Shown here: one piece after another, positions 33,685 through 36,574 of the stretch
Layout: the number at the start of each line of letters is the position of its first letter
How positions within the stretch are numbered: position 1 is the first letter of the stretch
The notes under the pieces: model-generated
The model's input: only the letters and a program-made list of their open reading frames with translations
Database searches by the model: none
What the model was told of the DNA's origin: nothing
Translations under genes and position numbers: made by a program
Assembly: GCF_017115085.1 (NCBI RefSeq)
Contig: NZ_JABXKJ010000086.1
Location: 1-36,574, forward strand
Length of the DNA: 36,574 nt
From: Nostoc sp. NMS7
GTDB taxonomy: Bacteria; Cyanobacteriota; Cyanobacteriia; Cyanobacteriales; Nostocaceae
Direction: 5' to 3'

Positions 33685-34383
33685 CTATAGGGTTCTGTTG
33701 ACTAATGAAGCGATCGCATTTAAATTTGGCTCGATGAGTGAGTTGAGCAATGTCCATAACTGCAAATCAGTAAAATCTGGAATTGCCATAAATGCGCCGA
33801 CTGACTGCAAAATTTGCGCCTCGTGGGTGGATGCTATGCCAATGGTGCGGATATCTGCGCTCACGGCAGAACGAATACCAGAGGGAGAGTCTTCTAAGGC
33901 GATCGCTTCTTCTGCTGTAATTGCCAACTTCTTCAGGGCAACTTCATAGGGTGCAGGGTCAGGCTTACCTGCAATACAATCATCCGCTAAAATAACTGTA
34001 TGGAAAGCTTCTTTAATTCCCAAAACCTCCAGCATAAATTCTGCATTTAATCTAGGGGCATTAGTTACTAATGCACGTTTTAACTGATGTGTATCTGTCC
34101 ATTCTAGGAGTTCAGAAAATCCACTTAAAGGTTTGAGATTAGAGGCGAGTTTACGGAAAAGCGCCTCTTTTTCGTCTGCAAATTTTTGCCCTTCTGCTGC
34201 TGATAATTGTGGCAGAATATCCTTGACAATTTCTGGGTTTAGTCCCCCACTAATTCGGGATTTATAAAATGTCTCGTCAATTTCTATGCTATAATTTAAC
34301 AGCATTTGCTGCCAAGCTCGGTAGTGTATGGGGTCAGTGTTGACAATAGTGCCGTCTAGGTCAAAGAGAATTGCAGCCAGCAT
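33685..34383 (-). CDS. HAD-superfamily hydrolase, beta-phosphoglucomutase-like
   Basis: 232 aa. Motif I FDLDGTIVNTDPIHY holds the nucleophile and acid/base Asp residues. The cap domain is alpha-helical (HYRAWQQMLLNYSIEIDETF). Motif II is ALVTNAP, motif III the Lys in IAGKPDPAPY, and motif IV EDSPSGIRSA. The layout is that of phosphoglycolate phosphatase/beta-PGM-type enzymes acting on sugar phosphates or phosphoglycolate. The exact substrate is not evident. It is divergent from the nagB-like gene, also a sugar-phosphate enzyme. Confidence 0.9.
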   Translation of the reverse strand: MLAAILFDLDGTIVNTDPIHYRAWQQMLLNYSIEIDETFYKSRISGGLNPEIVKDILPQLSAAEGQKFADEKEALFRKLASNLKPLSGFSELLEWTDTHQLKRALVTNAPRLNAEFMLEVLGIKEAFHTVILADDCIAGKPDPAPYEVALKKLAITAEEAIALEDSPSGIRSAVSADIRTIGIASTHEAQILQSVGAFMAIPDFTDLQLWTLLNSLIEPNLNAIASLVNRTL

Positions 34384-34396
34384 GATTTTTTCGTAA

Positions 34397-34446
34397 AATG
34401 TAAATAATTGTTAACTTTATTTAAATAGTTTACATTGTTTTTTTGT
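34397..34446. promoter_or_regulatory. spaced inverted repeat AATGTAAA/TTTACATT
   Basis: 8-bp perfect arms separated by 34 bp lie directly upstream of the HAD gene start (34383), with a further GTTAAC palindrome between them. It could be an operator or promoter element of the HAD gene. Weak support. Confidence 0.35.
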
Positions 34447-34510
34447 CCTTAGTGATTGTTCCTTTGTCAATACATGACTTTTGAGGGCATCTGGAAAACC
34501 TCCCTAAATC

Positions 34511-34625
34511 GGGAGCATCTCAGTGAAAGCAAAAATACCAGATGAGAAACAAGATTCTTGCTCCCTCTCCTTACCAAGGAGAGGATTGGGGTGAGGTTTT
34601 ACAAGGCTTTTTACGAAAGTGAGAT
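34511..34625. repeat. 115-bp dispersed hairpin repeat, copy 2
   Basis: Second copy of the repeat at 237-352. The hairpin is CTCTCCTT-ACC-AAGGAGAG, where copy 1 has a different stem with the same pairing. The right end, ACGAAAGTGAGAT, supplies the first two bases of the ATG at 34624 used by the following gene. Confidence 0.8.
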
Positions 34626-35409
34626 GTGTAAGCAAATGCTAGCCGCTACAAACTTTTTTCGCGTTGATGATTTACTAGTGCAGATTTACAACTCTGAAGT
34701 AGAAATCGCCCAGGACGTTGCCGAAATCGCGCAAGAGCATTTACAGCAAGTTCTCAAGGAACAGGATACAGCTGCTGTATTGTTAGCAACAGGTAACTCC
34801 CAACTCAAATTTCTTGATGCTTTGATTGCATTGGGTGGTGTGGATTGGTCACGGATTATTCTGTTCCATCTAGATGAATATTTGGGAATTACTGCTGACC
34901 ATTCTGCTAGTTTCCGGCGCTATCTGCGAGAACGTGTAGAGAAGCGGGTTGAGCCTAAGAAATTTCACTATATAGAAGGTGATATATTACAACCAGTGGC
35001 AGAGTGCGATCGCTACACTAAATTATTGCAAGCACAACCAATTGACTTATGCTGTCTTGGTGTTGGCGAAAATGGACATTTGGCTTTTAACGATCCAGCA
35101 GTAGCAAATTTTCAAGATCCTTACGCTGTGAAATTAGTGAAATTGGATACAGTGAACCGTCAGCAACAAGTAAGGACTGGTCACTTTGCGAATCTAGAAA
35201 CTGTCCCACAATATGCTTTTACTGTTACAATCTCGACGATTTGTTCAGCTAAAAAAATTCTCTGTCTTGCTCCAGAAAAACGTAAAGCGAATGTGGTAAA
35301 ACAGATGTTGGAAGGAGCTATAAGTACAGACTGTCCGGCTTCTATTCTCCGTCAACAATCCCAAGCAACGTTATTTTTGGACGTAAATTCTGCTAGTTTG
35401 CTTTCTTGA
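34624..35409 (+). CDS. nagB: glucosamine-6-phosphate deaminase / 6-phosphogluconolactonase family
   Basis: About 261 aa. NagB-type enzymes convert glucosamine-6-phosphate to fructose-6-phosphate and ammonia. Conserved segments: AAVLLATGNSQLKFLDALIA, ILFHLDEYLGI, CLGVGENGHLAFNDPA (active-site region with His), TISTICSAKKILCLAPEKRK. The open frame extends to 34558, but its first 22 residues (MLPLLTKERIGVRFYKAFYE and on) are translated hairpin repeat, so I start at ATG 34624. ATG 34636 (MLAATNFFRVDDLLVQIYN) is equally possible. Confidence 0.88.
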   Translation: MCKQMLAATNFFRVDDLLVQIYNSEVEIAQDVAEIAQEHLQQVLKEQDTAAVLLATGNSQLKFLDALIALGGVDWSRIILFHLDEYLGITADHSASFRRYLRERVEKRVEPKKFHYIEGDILQPVAECDRYTKLLQAQPIDLCCLGVGENGHLAFNDPAVANFQDPYAVKLVKLDTVNRQQQVRTGHFANLETVPQYAFTVTISTICSAKKILCLAPEKRKANVVKQMLEGAISTDCPASILRQQSQATLFLDVNSASLLS

Positions 35410-35492
35410 ACTTCTCTCTGAATTCTCAGATGATCTTCTATAGTAACTCTCTCCTTTTCCATAGCTCAACTCCCACATCAAGCAGACCATTT

Positions 35493-35737
35493 GTAGGGAC
35501 ACAGCAATGCTCATCGGTGTCAACTTAAGCGAAAAATCGCTTATCTGTTGGCTGACACGCCCGCCTAGAACTAAAGTTCTTTGGCTTTTAGCTAAAGTCT
35601 ACTCAAGTAGACTAAAGATTTTTCAGATTATTTAGTCATCTTGAGATGACTTTCGCTATTAGCAAGGAACTGAAGTTCCTTGTAGGACATGGATTTTACG
35701 TTAAGTTGACACGCATGAGCTTTTTCTGTGTCCTTAC
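35493..35737. mobile_element. 245-bp inverted-repeat hairpin element, complete copy
   Basis: ~36-bp terminal arms, GTAGGGACACAG...GTGTCAACTTAA at the left and TTAAGTTGACAC...CTGTGTCCTTAC at the right, about 30 positions complementary. Inside are AAGCGA/TCGCTT and four compact palindromes: AGAACT-AA-AGTTCT, AGTCTACT-CA-AGTAGACT, AGTCATCT-TG-AGATGACT, CAAGGAACT-GA-AGTTCCTTG. No ORF. A half copy is at 469-578. No clear target duplication. A non-autonomous element or structured RNA source. Confidence 0.75.
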
Positions 35738-35838
35738 GTGTGTCGTATCCATAGAGGCATAGCGGCTACTCTCCGAGTTTTCCAACGCAGTACCCTACGG
35801 GTACGAGAACCGCTATATTATGCCCCTACGTGTGTCGT
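35735..35838. repeat. hairpin block between direct repeats TACGTGTGTCGT
   Basis: The 12-bp sequence TACGTGTGTCGT occurs at 35735-35746 and 35827-35838. The block between has outer arms GGCATAGCGG (35756) and a decayed complement ending in ATGCC (35824), and the centre GTACCC-TAC-GGGTAC (35790-35804). It looks like a small element inserted at, or duplicated with, the edge of the 245-bp element. Confidence 0.55.
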
Positions 35839-35973
35839 CTATTTAATTCAAAACCTCGTAATAGCCAGAGGCTTTTAAGGAGGTAATGTCTCAAAGCCTA
35901 TTCTAGACAAAGCTAGTCCAGAAGTTGACATAAACAACGGCTGTACGCCTCGCCTCCTAGAGTGTGGTGAATA

Positions 35974-36574
35974 CTATTTAGAGCGAGAACCTGTTACATC
36001 ATTAGGATCTCTATAAGCCCGGACTTGATCGCGATTACGAGCCAGACCTGCTAAACCGGCTAGACCAAGTAAACCTAGCCAACCCCAATTGAAACCGCGA
36101 TCGCTAGTTGTTTGGGAAGTTGTGATACCTGTATTCCTGCTAGTACCTGTTGTGTCAGTGCCTGTTGTATCTGTACCTGTACTTCCACTGCCTGTTGTAT
36201 CTGTACCTGTACTTCCACTGCCACCAGTACCACTGCCTGTTGTATCTGTACCTGTACTTCCACTGCCACCAGTACCACTGCCTGTTGTATCTGTACCTGT
36301 ACTTCCACTGCCACCAGTACCACTGCCTGTTGTATCTGTACCTGTACTTCCACTGCCACCAGTACCACTGCCTGTTGTATCTGTACCTGTACTTCCACTG
36401 CCACCAGTGCCACTGCCTGTTGTATCAGTGCCTGTAGTTCCACTACCTGTTGTACCAGTACCTGTACCACTACCTGTTGTACCACTACCTAGACCACTGC
36501 CTGTTGTACCAGTACCTGTACCACTGCCTGTTGTACCAGTACCTGTACCACTGCCTGTTGTACCAGTACCACTA
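35974..36574 (-). CDS. WGxxGxxG surface/membrane protein with Gly-Ser-Thr repeats, 5' partial
   Basis: The minus frame is open from the right edge of the window to TAG 35974-35976, at least 199 residues. The far N-terminus is outside. Most is a repeat of 15 residues, roughly GSGTGGSGSTGTDTT, with shorter GSGTGTTG variants near the edge. The C-terminus reads TTSDRGFNWGWLGLLGLAGL then AGLARNRDQVRAYRDPNDVT. The WGWLGLLGLAGLAGL segment is the WGxxGxxG anchor-like motif that, with a short basic tail, marks a family of exported cyanobacterial proteins. Probably an extracellular repeat protein with a membrane anchor. Low-complexity frames on the other strand are shadows. Confidence 0.75.
   Translation of the reverse strand, partial: SGTGTTGSGTGTGTTGSGTGTGTTGSGLGSGTTGSGTGTGTTGSGTTGTDTTGSGTGGSGSTGTDTTGSGTGGSGSTGTDTTGSGTGGSGSTGTDTTGSGTGGSGSTGTDTTGSGTGGSGSTGTDTTGSGSTGTDTTGTDTTGTSRNTGITTSQTTSDRGFNWGWLGLLGLAGLAGLARNRDQVRAYRDPNDVTGSRSK
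36191..36415. repeat. 45-bp minisatellite, five copies
   Basis: Five units of 45 bp (36191, 36236, 36281, 36326, 36371), each starting CCTGTTGTATCTGTACCTGT and including CCACCAGTACCACTG. The last differs at one base. A 30-bp partial unit precedes at 36161, and irregular 15-30-bp derivatives continue to the window end. The units encode the 15-aa repeat of the WGxxGxxG protein on the minus strand. Confidence 0.95.

Noticed and set aside
36075..36492. VQIQQAV and CTCTSTACC repeat ORFs on either strand
   Set aside because: Shadow frames of the 45-bp minisatellite. The supported frame is the minus-strand one ending in the WGxxGxxG motif.

Overview
The window looks like chromosome from a filamentous cyanobacterium close to Nostoc. 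It is dense in the HIP1 octamer GCGATCGC, inside genes as well as between them. It carries heptamer and nonamer tandem repeats between genes, and several proteins of cyanobacterial type: a CbiG-CobJ fusion, a TonB with a CRECNAKYP motif, apocarotenoid oxygenase, Uma2 and a bacterial NACHT protein. I see no rRNA, tRNA or CRISPR array. This placement comes from sequence character, not from a search.

Layout. 1-1100 holds gene debris and repeats: a 116-bp hairpin repeat, half of an inverted-repeat element, and a small gene apparently frameshifted just after its ATG. ilvA follows (1396-2907). A minus-strand pair (a 346-aa protein with a duplicated domain, behind a zinc-ribbon protein) fills 3027-4323. 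4804-7598 is a TonB-ExbB-ExbD energy-transduction locus, tonB being divergent from exbBD. 8041-10715 is a small ORF coupled by ATGA to a NACHT NTPase, a likely defence protein with an 80-residue alternating-alanine tract. Next come a carotenoid oxygenase, a Uma2 nuclease and miaB. An 840-bp non-coding stretch contains a degraded gene split by a 178-bp MITE with an 8-bp target duplication. Then come thrC, a CysO-like sulfur-carrier gene, a BMP-family binding protein that has lost its export signal, an oxalyl-CoA-synthetase-like ligase and a 152-aa acidic protein.

21027-23068 is a complete Type II restriction-modification system: methyltransferase, convergent BstYI/BglII-family endonuclease, and a C-protein-like HTH gene. 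The endonuclease seems to lack a standard start codon, and a perfect palindrome lies before the methyltransferase. The CbiG-CobJ fusion follows, then a 42-bp minisatellite, a fatty-acyl-AMP-ligase N-terminus cut off by a TnpB element, and a 964-aa membrane protein joining a PlsY-like domain to a PEP-synthase/rifampicin-phosphotransferase-like module. The right part has a 38-aa membrane protein, gatA, a RodZ-like HTH protein, a His-rich PadR regulator with a palindromic operator candidate, a HAD phosphatase, a nagB-like gene whose 5' end is fused to a second copy of the 116-bp repeat, a 245-bp inverted-repeat element, and a minus-strand WGxxGxxG surface protein running off the window.

Housekeeping and amino-acid or cofactor genes (ilvA, miaB, thrC, gatA, cobJ) are scattered among accessory islands (NACHT, restriction-modification, Uma2, TnpB). 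The most distinctive feature is how often small hairpin elements and minisatellites touch reading frames: they interrupt genes, form in-frame protein repeats, or supply predicted N-termini.
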